64,000 nucleotides of DNA from Pseudomonas fluorescens (GTDB lineage Bacteria; Pseudomonadota; Gammaproteobacteria; Pseudomonadales; Pseudomonadaceae): the NCBI RefSeq assembly GCF_000802965.1, contig NZ_JSAK01000031.1:1-64000 (forward strand), read 5' to 3'. Below, piece after piece: positions 52,525-61,088 of this stretch; positions within the stretch are counted from its first letter, which is position 1, and each line of letters opens with the position of its first letter. The translations under genes were made by a program, and so were the position numbers. The notes below the pieces were generated by a model. It worked only from the letters and a program-made list of their open reading frames with translations, was not told the origin of the DNA and did no database searches.

Positions 52525-52815
52525 ATGCGAATCGTAACCGCCGCGGTGTGCACATTCCTGTTATCCCTGGCAGTGCCAACGGTGTCCTTTGCCGGTTCGG
52601 ATTGTGACGATGCGGGCAGTGCAAGTGACGTCAGAAACTGCTTAAAAAACAACAACGATCAGAAAGGCAAAGGCAATTGCAATGACAATGGCAATTGCGG
52701 CAAAGCCAAGGCCAAGGCCAAAAACAAGGATTACGATGACGATCACTCGGTCAGTTGCATGGAGATCAATAACCTTGCCTTGCGCCGTGAGTGTCTAGAC
52801 CGGCGCAGGAATTGA
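52525..52815 (+). CDS. Small secreted Asn/Lys/Cys-rich protein
   Basis: 96 residues from ATG 52525 with GGGAGTTTGATT upstream. Signal peptide ends near VSFAGS. The mature part has GNCNDNGNCGKAKAKAKNKD (Asn/Lys tandem) between cysteine-containing ends SDCDDAG.. and SVSCMEINNLALRRECLDRR. Six cysteines could form disulfides in the periplasm. No known family. The Lys-rich middle resembles low-complexity linkers. Confidence 0.6.
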   Translation: MRIVTAAVCTFLLSLAVPTVSFAGSDCDDAGSASDVRNCLKNNNDQKGKGNCNDNGNCGKAKAKAKNKDYDDDHSVSCMEINNLALRRECLDRRRN

Positions 52816-52992
52816 ATAAAGGAATTGCAGCTGCAAGCGAAAAAACCAGCGCTGCGCTGCTTTCCTTCCGACCCAAGAAGGCATGGCGTGCCTACTGATG
52901 TGGTCACGTCCACTGGTTGTTCTGAAAAGGTGAAACATGTCGCCCGGAGGGGGAGCTATGTTAATCAGGAAAGTACCTTCAGGCTTTTTATA
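52816..52992. other. Intergenic region between convergent genes
   Basis: 177 bp with no recognised gene, hairpin or repeat. Confidence 0.35.
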
Positions 52993-53574
52993 CTACGTTA
53001 GCTCAAGTCGCTCTAACGCATAGTCCTTTCCTGCCAGGGTCAGTTCAAAAATCGTGGCGCCGAAGGTACCCCTTGTCACTTTTTGCCTCACCAGCCGTTT
53101 GGCTTGGAGTTGTTTTAGGCCGGCTTCGACTTCTAACGTGCTGAGTGAGACAAGCTTGCAAATTGAGTTTAAGTTAGCCACTTTTCTGAAGTTCGCATGA
53201 TAGGCCAAAGCTTCCATCAATAGCGTCTGGTTATCTGTCAGCTGTGGAAAGTGAGGGTTGTTCTTTTTGTAAACTTTTCGTTCTATTTCGTGCAACTCGC
53301 CGTTAGCTCCATCAGTCATGCGTGCGTAGTAAATCGCTACAGACAGAGTGCTGATTAAAATCGCGATAATCATCAGTAGCGACCAATTCGGCACTGGCGA
53401 TTCCAGCAAAAGCCAATCCCAAAGACTTAGCAGCCAGCCCGTTGCATCTTCCAACAACGTCAGGTCAAGGTACGTGTCGAGTAGATTTATAGCAGCCCCG
53501 GCGACAAGGAAAATTCCTGCCGAGCAGGCCATGGCCTTGAGCATGAACGGGGAATGGTTGCCTTGTGTTGCCAT
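52993..53574 (-). CDS. Membrane protein with C-terminal winged-helix-like domain
   Basis: 193 residues from ATG 53574 (MATQGNHSPF). Two membrane segments (MACSAGIFLVAGAAINLL, NWSLLMIIAILISTLSVAIYYA) with a hydrophobic LTLLEDATGWLLSLWDWLLLE between them. After a charged linker, residues about 120-193 read TDNQTLLMEALAYHANFRKVANLNSICKLVSLSTLEVEAGLKQLQAKRLVRQKVTR, like a winged helix of the MarR/LexA kind. The N-in topology would place this domain in the cytoplasm. Function unknown. It is more AT-rich than its surroundings. Confidence 0.65.
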   Translation of the reverse strand: MATQGNHSPFMLKAMACSAGIFLVAGAAINLLDTYLDLTLLEDATGWLLSLWDWLLLESPVPNWSLLMIIAILISTLSVAIYYARMTDGANGELHEIERKVYKKNNPHFPQLTDNQTLLMEALAYHANFRKVANLNSICKLVSLSTLEVEAGLKQLQAKRLVRQKVTRGTFGATIFELTLAGKDYALERLELT

Positions 53575-53662
53575 GCTACTCGTCTCTGGGTTAGAAACAG
53601 ATGCTATCAGCATAGCAGTGGAAAATTCGCGAGCGAGCCGCTAAACCGCTCGCCTGAAGTCC

Positions 53663-54067
53663 TTAAAATAGCCTGGTGATTTGATTCAGGATCCGATCCT
53701 GGGTTTGCGTACTCGGCCTGTTGCGATAAGCCACTGCGAAAAAAGCAACACCTTCGTAGTCGCAGCGAATCGAAAAAGTCATACCTTCACGCAACCCATA
53801 GACTGACCTGTCTCCCGTTTCTACAAAATACCTCGCTTTTGTAAGAGCCGCTCTTGCGTGCTCCATACAGCCGGTTTGGCTAAATGAGTGTTGCAGCCAA
53901 CTCGTAGTGACACGCACAGAAGACGTTTCGCTGTCGTCGATAGGAGGGCGAGTAATTTCTTTAGGTGCAGTCATGCTCTCGTCGCTGGTGCAAGCGGTCA
54001 GCCCCACTGAGATAACACCCAGTAAAAAACCAAAACGAACTCTCGAGTGCTGAAGTGGATTTCGCAT
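53663..54067 (-). CDS. Hypothetical lipoprotein
   Basis: 134 residues. Lipobox VGLTAC after a hydrophobic GFLLGVISVGL core; Cys26 would be acylated. The mature part has SWLQHSFSQTGCMEHARAALTKARYFVETGDRSVYG and FSIRCDYEGVAFFAVAYRN, suggesting a small alpha-beta domain with one disulfide. Similar short lipoproteins are common in pseudomonads; function unknown. It is separated from the winged-helix gene by 88 bp, same strand. Confidence 0.65.
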   Translation of the reverse strand: MRNPLQHSRVRFGFLLGVISVGLTACTSDESMTAPKEITRPPIDDSETSSVRVTTSWLQHSFSQTGCMEHARAALTKARYFVETGDRSVYGLREGMTFSIRCDYEGVAFFAVAYRNRPSTQTQDRILNQITRLF

Positions 54068-54198
54068 CGTGGGGCGTTCCTGTGACGATCTGCAATGAAT
54101 GAATTGGCGATTACTACGTAATAGCGGATTTCTGATCTTTTGCTACCTGTGTTCAGTCATTGCGACGAGACGCGACTCGACCCACAGCTGACCTTGTC

Positions 54199-55233
54199 CT
54201 ATACCCGTTGACGATTTCGTTGCTGTTTCACCTTATACATCTCGCGGTCTGCCAGCTTTGTAGCCTCGTCCACAGTCATGCTGCCCGGGATCACTGCCAC
54301 CACCCCGACGCTCGCGCCGGTATATTGGATATCACCCAGATCGTGGCCCAGCTCATATCGCCCAATCGTCGCTTGGGACAGGCGATCTTGAAGCAGTTCG
54401 GCGGCATGTCGCATGTCTTCTGCCAGGTCCAAGTGTTGGGAGGGTGTGCCCAAGGCGATCACGATGAACTCATCACCGCCAGTACGCCCGATGATGTCGC
54501 TGGTTCTAAGGCCATGCTGCAATTGGGCGGCCACGCTGCGCAGTAGCTGGTCTCCAGCCAGGTGGCCGCGGGTATCGTTGATGAGCTTGAACCCATCCAG
54601 ATCGATGACACCCATGAGTATGTATTTGTGCTCCCGCTGGGCCAGGGCGAACAGGCGCGCGGCATCGTTTAGTATCGCGCGCCGGTTGGACAGGCCGGTG
54701 AGTGGATCGGTCAGGGCCAGCTTGGTCAACTCGGCGTTGGCAGCCTGGAGTCGCTCAACCAGCAGCCCACGTTCAAGGGAATATCCGAGCAACCCTGACA
54801 GCAGCATCAGCAAGGGTTCCACTTCAGGAGAGCGGGCCACCCGATCCGAGCTGGCGGCGCATACCGTACCCAGCACTTGCCCATCCTGGGATCTGATTGG
54901 CGCGCTCACGTAAGTCCTGATGCCCAGGGCCGCGGCGGCCTCCGAATCGCTCCAACATTCGGCCACGTTATCCGAGTACATGCGATTCTCGTCCAGCGCC
55001 CGCTTGCACAGAGTATCTGTCCACGGCACGACCAGCCCTTCAGGAATCACCATGTCACCGACGTTGCGCGCGAACTCGACACGCTGGACCCCCTCGTCGG
55101 TATTAATGGTCGTCAGATAGGTCGACTCCATACCGGTTACCTTGCTGAGCAGGGCCAGCAAGGGACGCGTCAGCTGCTCCAGGGTCTGGGCTTTTGGAAG
55201 GGTATCGGAGAGAAGAGAAAGAATCTGATCCAT
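54199..55233 (-). CDS. GAF-GGDEF diguanylate cyclase
   Basis: 344 residues. GAF domain (about 20-165: LSKVTGMESTYLTTINTDEGVQRVEFARN, VPWTDTLCKRALDENRM, YVSAPIRSQDGQVLGTVCAAS). GGDEF domain (about 175-340): LALTDPLTGLSNRRAILND, ILMGVIDLDGFKLINDTRGHLAGDQLLR, active site GRTGGDEF. The upstream RTSD is an I-site (RxxD five residues before GGDEF), so feedback inhibition by c-di-GMP is expected. Likely cytoplasmic and responsive to a small ligand through GAF. Confidence 0.92.
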   Translation of the reverse strand: MDQILSLLSDTLPKAQTLEQLTRPLLALLSKVTGMESTYLTTINTDEGVQRVEFARNVGDMVIPEGLVVPWTDTLCKRALDENRMYSDNVAECWSDSEAAAALGIRTYVSAPIRSQDGQVLGTVCAASSDRVARSPEVEPLLMLLSGLLGYSLERGLLVERLQAANAELTKLALTDPLTGLSNRRAILNDAARLFALAQREHKYILMGVIDLDGFKLINDTRGHLAGDQLLRSVAAQLQHGLRTSDIIGRTGGDEFIVIALGTPSQHLDLAEDMRHAAELLQDRLSQATIGRYELGHDLGDIQYTGASVGVVAVIPGSMTVDEATKLADREMYKVKQQRNRQRV

Positions 55234-55447
55234 TTGGGCGTGCCGATATTTAAGTAGTGTTTCAATTATCGACTAATCGGCGGATTACTGAACAGGGCAG
55301 GGCTTCTGCAAAATGATTGATCGATAAATCCACAGGGCTGCCGTTATCTGTCCTTTAGCCGACATCCACTGGCTTTTTAGCGTTAGTCGGCAATCACCCG
55401 CCGCGTTAAAGTCGTCGTCACGTTCCCGGCAATCCTGGATGATCCTG

Positions 55448-56446
55448 ATGACTCGCCCTCGTTTTTTACCCGACAACTTCACCCTGACCCTGATCGGTGT
55501 CGTGGCTCTCGCCAGTTTGCTGCCCGCCAGTGGTCAGGTCGCGGTGGGCTTTGGCTGGCTGACCAACAGCGCCATTGCCCTGCTGTTTTTTCTGCATGGC
55601 GCCAAGCTGTCGCGCGAGTCGATCATCGCCGGTGCCGGGCATTGGCGCCTGCATTTGTTGGTGTTCAGTCTGACCTTTGTGCTGTTCCCGCTGCTCGGCC
55701 TGGCGCTCAAGCCTGTGTTGTCACCGATGATTGGTGCCGATCTGTACATGGGCATGCTTTACCTCTGCGCGCTGCCCGCGACGGTGCAGTCGGCGATTGC
55801 CTTTACCTCTCTGGCGCGCGGCAATATTCCAGCGGCGATTTGCAGTGCGGCGGCCTCCAGTCTGTTCGGAATTTTTCTCACGCCACTGCTGGTGACGTTG
55901 CTGCTGAACGTGCATGGCGACGGCGGCTCGACCGTCGATGCGATATTGAAAATCAGCGTGCAACTGTTGCTGCCATTCATTGCCGGGCAGCTCGCACGGC
56001 GCTGGATCGGCGCTTGGGTAGGGCGCAACAAGAGTTGGCTGAAGTTTGTGGATCAGGGCTCGATTCTGTTGGTGGTCTACGGGGCTTTCAGCGAAGCAGT
56101 GAACGAAGGCATCTGGCATCAGATTCCGTTGCGGGATCTGGCCGGACTGGTGGTCGCTTGCTGTGTGGTGCTGGGGCTGGTGTTGGTGGCTTCTACGGTG
56201 TTGGGCAAAGCGTTTGGCTTCAATCAGGAAGACCGCATCACCATTTTGTTCTGCGGTTCGAAGAAAAGCCTGGCCACCGGCGTGCCGATGGCTCAGGTTC
56301 TGTTCGCCGGCAGCACCATCGGCGTATTGATCCTGCCGTTGATGCTGTTCCATCAGATTCAGCTGATGGTCTGTGCGGTCCTCGCTCAGCGCTATGCAAA
56401 TCGCAAGGAGTCGGTGGCCGAACTGATGGGGCAAGTCGATCCTTGA
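55448..56446 (+). CDS. BASS-family (bile acid:sodium symporter-like, YfeH) transporter
   Basis: 332 residues from ATG 55448 (ATG 55439 adds three). Ten membrane segments; the family patterns WLTNSAIALLFFLHGAKLSRESI, MLYLCALPATVQSAIAFTSLARGNIPAAICSAAASSLFG and FCGSKKSLATGVPMAQVLF give two sodium-site regions. YfeH relatives have unknown substrates (organic anions are typical of the superfamily). Confidence 0.88.
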   Translation: MTRPRFLPDNFTLTLIGVVALASLLPASGQVAVGFGWLTNSAIALLFFLHGAKLSRESIIAGAGHWRLHLLVFSLTFVLFPLLGLALKPVLSPMIGADLYMGMLYLCALPATVQSAIAFTSLARGNIPAAICSAAASSLFGIFLTPLLVTLLLNVHGDGGSTVDAILKISVQLLLPFIAGQLARRWIGAWVGRNKSWLKFVDQGSILLVVYGAFSEAVNEGIWHQIPLRDLAGLVVACCVVLGLVLVASTVLGKAFGFNQEDRITILFCGSKKSLATGVPMAQVLFAGSTIGVLILPLMLFHQIQLMVCAVLAQRYANRKESVAELMGQVDP

Positions 56447-56536
56447 GGCTTGAGAGGAGCCGGGATTTGAATCCCGGCTCAAATCAGTCTTGCTGTGCTC
56501 GGTACTGACAAGCGCTTGCTGAGTAGTGAGCGACCA

Positions 56537-58324
56537 TCAGTGCGAATGCCGCGGCTCACCGCCACTGCGCGCAATAACCCGCATGTGCAAGGTGGCCGGT
56601 TCCAGGCAGCCGCCAGTGGACAGCTGCCCCACTAATTGCCGGTACAGCTCCTGCCACGGGGTTTGCGAGGCGGGGATATTCGGTGTCCACTCGGCGCGGC
56701 GGCGCTCCATTTCGGCTTCATCCACCAACAGGTTGACCGAGCGTGCGTTGAGGTCGACGCGCAGACGGTCGTTGGTTTTAAGCAACGCCAAACCACCCCC
56801 CACGGCCGCTTCCGGCGACATGTTGAGGATCGACGGGCTGGCGGAGGTGCCGCTCTGGCGACCGTCGCCGAGGCAGGGCAGGGAATCGATGCCTTGCTTG
56901 ATCAGCGCCGCCGGAGGCGCCATGTTCACCACTTCCGCGCTGCCCGGGTAGCCCACGGTGCCCGCGCCACGAATCACCAGGATGCAACGCTCGTCGATAT
57001 CCAGCGACGGGTCGTCGATGCGCGCGTGATAGTCCTCCGGCCCTTCGAACACGATGGCCCGTGCTTCGAAGCTGTTTTCCGCACCGGGTTCAGACAGATA
57101 GGTCTTGCGAAACGCTTCACCGACCACCGACATTTTCATGATCGCGCTATCGAAGAAGTTGCCGCTGAGCACGATGAAACCAGCGCGATGTTTGAGCGGC
57201 GTCTCGAAGGGATAAATCACATCGGCGTTGCTGGTCAGGCTGCTGCTGACGATTTCGCCGATGGTCTTGCCGCTGACCGTGGCGCAGTCTTCGTGCAGGC
57301 GCCCGGCTTTTTGCAGTTCATGCATGACCGATGGCACGCCGCCCGCGCGGTGGAAGCCTTCGCCCAGGTACTTGCCCGCCGGCATGCAGTTGACCAGCAG
57401 CGGTACGTCTTCACCAATGCGTTGCCAGTCATCGAGGCTCAATTCGACGCCCATGTGCCGGGCGATGGCGATCAGGTGAGGAGGGCAGTTGCTCGATGCG
57501 CCCAAAGCCGAGGCGACGGCGATAGCGTTTTCGAACGCCTCGCGGGTCATGATTTGCGAGGGTCGAACATCCTGCATCACCAGTTCGCAAATACGCTTGC
57601 CGGTGGCGTAGGCCATTTGCCCGCGCTCACGATAGGGCGCCGGAATGCTCGCGCAACCCGGCAGCGACATGCCCAGCGCTTCGGCCAAGGCGTTCATCGA
57701 CAGGGCGGTGCCCATGGTGTTGCAGTGACCGACGGAGGGCGACGCCGCGGTGGTCATTTCCATGAAGCCTTCGTAATCGATTTCACCGGCGGCCATCAGA
57801 TTGCGCGCATGCCAGAGCACGGTGCCGGAGCCGATTAGCTCACCCTTGTGGTGGCCGTCGAGCATCGGCCCGCCGGACAGCACAATGGAAGGCAGGTCGG
57901 TGGTCGCGGCAGCCATCAGGCAGGCCGGGGTGGTTTTGTCGCAACCGGTAGTGAGTACGACGCCGTCCAGTGGATAGCCGTGGAGGATTTCCACCAGCCC
58001 CAGGTACGCCAGGTTGCGGTCCAGCGCGGCCGTCGGCCGACGGGACTGTTCGGCGATCGGATGCACAGGGAACTCCATGGGAATGCCGCCGGCGTCACGA
58101 ATGCCGGCCTTGACCCGCTGCGCCAGTTCCAGGTGATGGCGGTTGCACGGGGTCAGGTCGCTGCCGGTCTGGGCGATGCCGATGATCGGGCGGCCCGATT
58201 GCAGCTCTTCGCGGGTCATCCCGTAGTTCATGTAGCGTTCGACGTACAGGGCAGTCATGTCCGCGTGGGCAGGGTCGTTGAACCATTGCTCACTGCGCAG
58301 GCGGCGCTTTGGGGTGTCACTCAT
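56537..58324 (-). CDS. IlvD/EDD-family sugar-acid dehydratase (pentonate dehydratase candidate)
   Basis: 595 residues. TTGCDKTTPACLMAAATTDLPSIVLSGGPM carries an iron-sulfur Cys; GHCNTMGTALSMNALAEALGMSLPGCASIPA another, with NAIAVASALGASSNCPPHL and IEGPEDYHARIDDPSL-type FEGPEDYHARI further on. Ilvd/EDD enzymes with this length dehydrate sugar acids such as L-arabinonate, D-xylonate or D-galactonate to 2-keto-3-deoxy acids. The neighbouring FAH protein and ketoglutarate-semialdehyde-type dehydrogenase point to pentonate oxidation (Weimberg pathway), though which pentonate cannot be told. First step of the pathway. Operon partner is the FAH gene just upstream (58372). Confidence 0.87.
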   Translation of the reverse strand: MSDTPKRRLRSEQWFNDPAHADMTALYVERYMNYGMTREELQSGRPIIGIAQTGSDLTPCNRHHLELAQRVKAGIRDAGGIPMEFPVHPIAEQSRRPTAALDRNLAYLGLVEILHGYPLDGVVLTTGCDKTTPACLMAAATTDLPSIVLSGGPMLDGHHKGELIGSGTVLWHARNLMAAGEIDYEGFMEMTTAASPSVGHCNTMGTALSMNALAEALGMSLPGCASIPAPYRERGQMAYATGKRICELVMQDVRPSQIMTREAFENAIAVASALGASSNCPPHLIAIARHMGVELSLDDWQRIGEDVPLLVNCMPAGKYLGEGFHRAGGVPSVMHELQKAGRLHEDCATVSGKTIGEIVSSSLTSNADVIYPFETPLKHRAGFIVLSGNFFDSAIMKMSVVGEAFRKTYLSEPGAENSFEARAIVFEGPEDYHARIDDPSLDIDERCILVIRGAGTVGYPGSAEVVNMAPPAALIKQGIDSLPCLGDGRQSGTSASPSILNMSPEAAVGGGLALLKTNDRLRVDLNARSVNLLVDEAEMERRRAEWTPNIPASQTPWQELYRQLVGQLSTGGCLEPATLHMRVIARSGGEPRHSH

Positions 58325-58371
58325 GGTCGGGTCTCTCTTGTAATTGGATGAATCGACAATCCGGCGTGGCT

Positions 58372-59553
58372 TCAGCGGGCGAGCAGTCCCCGGGACGCCA
58401 GGTTGCGCAGCAAGGCACTGACGCCAAAGGTCCAGGGCGCGGCCTCAGAGCTGTGGGTTACCTGGTTGTGCAGACTGCCGAGCAACGGGCTGCTGATGCT
58501 GACCCGGTCGCCCAATTTGTGGGTGAAACCACTGCCGGCATGATCGCGATCCTCGGTGGGGGCGAACAGAGTACCGAGAAACAGCAGGAAACCATCAGGG
58601 TATTGGTGATTGGCGTTGAGCGTCTGGCCGGCCAGGTCTTGCGGATCACGGCTGATCTGGCTCATGGAACTGGAGCCCTGCATCCGGTAACCGTCCTCGC
58701 CCAGGACTTTCAGGTCGACCACGCAAGCGCGCACATCATCCAGGCTGAAGTGCTCGTCGAACAGGCGAATGAACGGCCCGATCGCGCAGGACGCATTGTT
58801 GTCCTTGGCCTTGCTCAACAACAGCGCACTGCGGCCTTCGAAATCCCGCAGGTTGACGTCATTGCCCAGGGTCGCGCCATGGATCTGGCCACGACTGTTC
58901 ACGGCCAGCACCACTTCCGGTTCCGGGTTGTTCCATTGCGAGCCGGGGTGAATGCCAATGCGGCTTCCACTACCGACGGCGGCCAGAACCGGTGCCTTGG
59001 TGAAGATTTCTGCGTCCGGGCCAATGCCGACTTCGAGGTATTGCGACCACATGCCTTGTTCGATCAGCAAGGCTTTCAAGCGCATGGCTTGTTCGGAGCC
59101 TGGAACGATCGAGCGCAGGTTGTCACCGATCACGGCTTGCACGGTAGCGCGCACGGCTTCGGCCTTGGCCGCGTCACCGCCGGCTTGTTCCTCGATCACG
59201 CGCTCGATCATGCTGGCGGCGAAGGTCACCCCAGCGGCCTTGATCACTTGCAGGTCCAAGGGCGGCAGCAGATAAGGTTTGGCGGGATCAGAATTGGAAC
59301 CGCTGTTGGCCAGCAGGGCTTCGATGCTGCAAAGGAAGGTGCCGGGCGTCTCGCGCACGGCCGACAGCGGTGCTTCCGCTTCCAGCAAATCACTCAAGGT
59401 CGCGAAACGCTCCGACAGGTCGAACACGCCGTCAGCGCGCAGGACGATGGGCGAAGGCCCGGCGATCTGGCCGGGAACCCAGGCGCGGCCAATCAAGGTA
59501 CCGGCTACGCCGTCGACCGGCAGGGTGTTTTCGGGAGTAAGCAGTAGCGACAT
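58372..59553 (-). CDS. Fumarylacetoacetate-hydrolase family dehydratase (2-keto-3-deoxypentonate dehydratase candidate)
   Basis: 393 residues. C-terminal FAH fold with metal ligands in NNPEPEVVLAVNSRGQIHGATLGNDVNLRDFEGRSALLLSKAKDNNASCAIGPFI and the KLGDRVSISSP end. Caulobacter XylX and related FAH proteins dehydrate 2-keto-3-deoxy-pentonate to 2-ketoglutarate semialdehyde, the step expected between the IlvD-type enzyme and the aldehyde dehydrogenase at 61089. N-terminal 70 residues are a family extension. It lies 47 bp upstream of the IlvD gene and is divergent from the LysR gene. Confidence 0.87.
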   Translation of the reverse strand: MSLLLTPENTLPVDGVAGTLIGRAWVPGQIAGPSPIVLRADGVFDLSERFATLSDLLEAEAPLSAVRETPGTFLCSIEALLANSGSNSDPAKPYLLPPLDLQVIKAAGVTFAASMIERVIEEQAGGDAAKAEAVRATVQAVIGDNLRSIVPGSEQAMRLKALLIEQGMWSQYLEVGIGPDAEIFTKAPVLAAVGSGSRIGIHPGSQWNNPEPEVVLAVNSRGQIHGATLGNDVNLRDFEGRSALLLSKAKDNNASCAIGPFIRLFDEHFSLDDVRACVVDLKVLGEDGYRMQGSSSMSQISRDPQDLAGQTLNANHQYPDGFLLFLGTLFAPTEDRDHAGSGFTHKLGDRVSISSPLLGSLHNQVTHSSEAAPWTFGVSALLRNLASRGLLAR

Positions 59554-59667
59554 GGCGAATCTTCCTGGTTCGTAAAGCCTTCACGCTAGGGCGGGCAGTC
59601 GATAAACTCCAATGAGATATATTCAGTATTCGATAACGTCTGGTTATTGCCGCCCAAAGGAATGCCC

Positions 59668-60618
59668 ATGTCCGATCTGTCCTTCTCCAGCTTCTGTGGC
59701 TGGCTCAAATTCCGCCATTTGCTGCTGATCGACACCCTGGGGCGCACGCGCAACATGCACCTGGCGGCGCAGCAGATGAACCTAAGCCAACCCGCCATCA
59801 GCAAGATGCTCAAGGAAATCGAAAGCCTGCTCGGCTTCGCGCTGTTCGAACGGCAACCCCGGAGCATGCCGCCCACGGCGCTGGGCGAGCACGTGTTGCG
59901 CTATGCGCAGATCGCCCTGAACGATGCCCGCTCGTTCGTCGAGCAGATCAGCAGCCTGCGTGAGGGCGGTCATGGTCATCTCAAGGTCGGCGGGATTTTC
60001 GCCGCCACGGCGGTGGCCTTGCCCGAGGCCATATTGCAGATCAAGCAACGCTGGCCCTTGCTGTCGATTGAGGTGGTGGAGCAAACCAGCAACCACCTGA
60101 TGGAAATGCTCGAAGAGAAAAAGCTTGATCTGGCGGTCGCCCGTTTCACCGAGCAAAGCCAGCAGCAGCGGTATGACTTCCAGCCTTTGGCGCCGGAACC
60201 GTTTTGCATCGTGGTCAACAGTAGCCATCCACTGGCTGACGCTGGGCCGACTTCTTTACAGCAATTGGTGGATCTGCCGTGGATTCTCTACCCGGTCGGC
60301 ACGCCGATTCGCGGGCGCATGGAACTGGCGTTTGCCGAAGCGGGGGTGAGGATGCCAAGGAACACGGTCGATACCATTTCCATGCAGACCTTCCTTCAGG
60401 TTTTGCGGCGCGGGCCGATGATCGGGATGCTGCCCAATGCCATGGTCAATCCGCTGCTTGAGAGCGGTCAGCTGAAGACGCTTGATACACCGTTGCATCT
60501 GGTGCCGCAGGACTACGGTATCCTCACGCGCAAAGGCGAGCACCTGGTTGGCGCGGCTTTGGAATTTGCCGAGATACTCAAGGAAAACGCCCGGCTGGCT
60601 CGCGATTTGGCTGGCTGA
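59668..60618 (+). CDS. LysR-family regulator, GbpR-like
   Basis: 316 residues from ATG 59668 (AAAGGA six bases upstream); ATG 59662 also possible. Helix-turn-helix MHLAAQQMNLSQPAISKMLKEIESLLGFALFERQPRSM; effector domain VGGIFAATAVALPEAILQIKQRWPLLSIEV, WILYPVGTPIRGRMELAFAEAG. GbpR relatives regulate galactose/arabinose or pentonate genes. It is divergent from the dehydratase operon and upstream of the dehydrogenase, so it likely controls both. Its last 37 codons are copied in the tandem repeat that follows. Confidence 0.88.
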   Translation: MSDLSFSSFCGWLKFRHLLLIDTLGRTRNMHLAAQQMNLSQPAISKMLKEIESLLGFALFERQPRSMPPTALGEHVLRYAQIALNDARSFVEQISSLREGGHGHLKVGGIFAATAVALPEAILQIKQRWPLLSIEVVEQTSNHLMEMLEEKKLDLAVARFTEQSQQQRYDFQPLAPEPFCIVVNSSHPLADAGPTSLQQLVDLPWILYPVGTPIRGRMELAFAEAGVRMPRNTVDTISMQTFLQVLRRGPMIGMLPNAMVNPLLESGQLKTLDTPLHLVPQDYGILTRKGEHLVGAALEFAEILKENARLARDLAG

Positions 60619-60755
60619 AATGCGCGCCGAAACCTGTAGGAGCCGGCTTGCTGGCGATAGCGGTCTCTAATGTGCCTTCTGTGTCGAATTATCGGGCGCC
60701 ATCGCCAGCAAGCCGGCTCCTACAGGTCAAAAAACGCGTAGCTTTTTCGATAACG
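60508..60755 (+). repeat. Tandem duplication, copy 1 (includes the end of the LysR gene)
   Basis: 248 bp running from within the last third of the LysR gene through its stop (60618) and the REP hairpin to 60755. It is repeated immediately at 60756-60993 with about 2 substitutions in the first 20 bases, one further change in the flank and a 10-base deletion in copy 2. Confidence 0.9.
60635..60724. repeat. REP-type palindrome, copy 1
   Basis: A 24-nt arm (60635-60658, tgtaggagccggcttgctgg...) is the exact reverse complement of 60701-60724, with a 42-nt loop. This is the Pseudomonas GTAGGAGCCGGCTTGCTGGCGAT intergenic repeat. It can serve as transcription attenuator or RNA-stability element. Confidence 0.9.
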
Positions 60756-60993
60756 CAGGATTACGGCATCCTCACGCGCAAAGGCGAGCACCTGGTTGGC
60801 GCGGCTTTGGAATTTGCCGAGATACTCCCCGGCTGGCTCGCGATTTGGCTGGCTGAAATGCGCGCCGAAATCTGTAGGAGCCGGCTTGCTGGCGATAGCG
60901 GTCTCTAATGTGCCTTCTGTGTCGAATTATCGGGCGCCATCGCCAGCAAGCCGGCTCCTACAGGTCAAAAAACGCGTAGCTTTTTCGATAACG
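60756..60993 (+). repeat. Tandem duplication, copy 2
   Basis: 238 bp, near-identical to 60508-60755. The missing 10 bases (AAGGAAAACG of copy 1) shift the frame of the copied gene tail, so copy 2 is a dead fragment. Confidence 0.9.
60873..60962. repeat. REP-type palindrome, copy 2
   Basis: Arms 60873-60896 and 60939-60962, exact reverse complements, identical in sequence to copy 1. Confidence 0.9.
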
Positions 60994-61088
60994 GTTCGTT
61001 ATCGGTTAATCCAAAAATGCCATTGGGAAAGAATCGGTTCGCGACAGTAGAGTATCGACCAGCTTCCAATCACGGTCAGGAGACTGTC

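Noticed and set aside
60648..61050. Short frames crossing the REP palindromes and the duplicated segment
   Set aside because: They consist of the repeat read through and of the displaced copy of the LysR tail; no independent coding signal.
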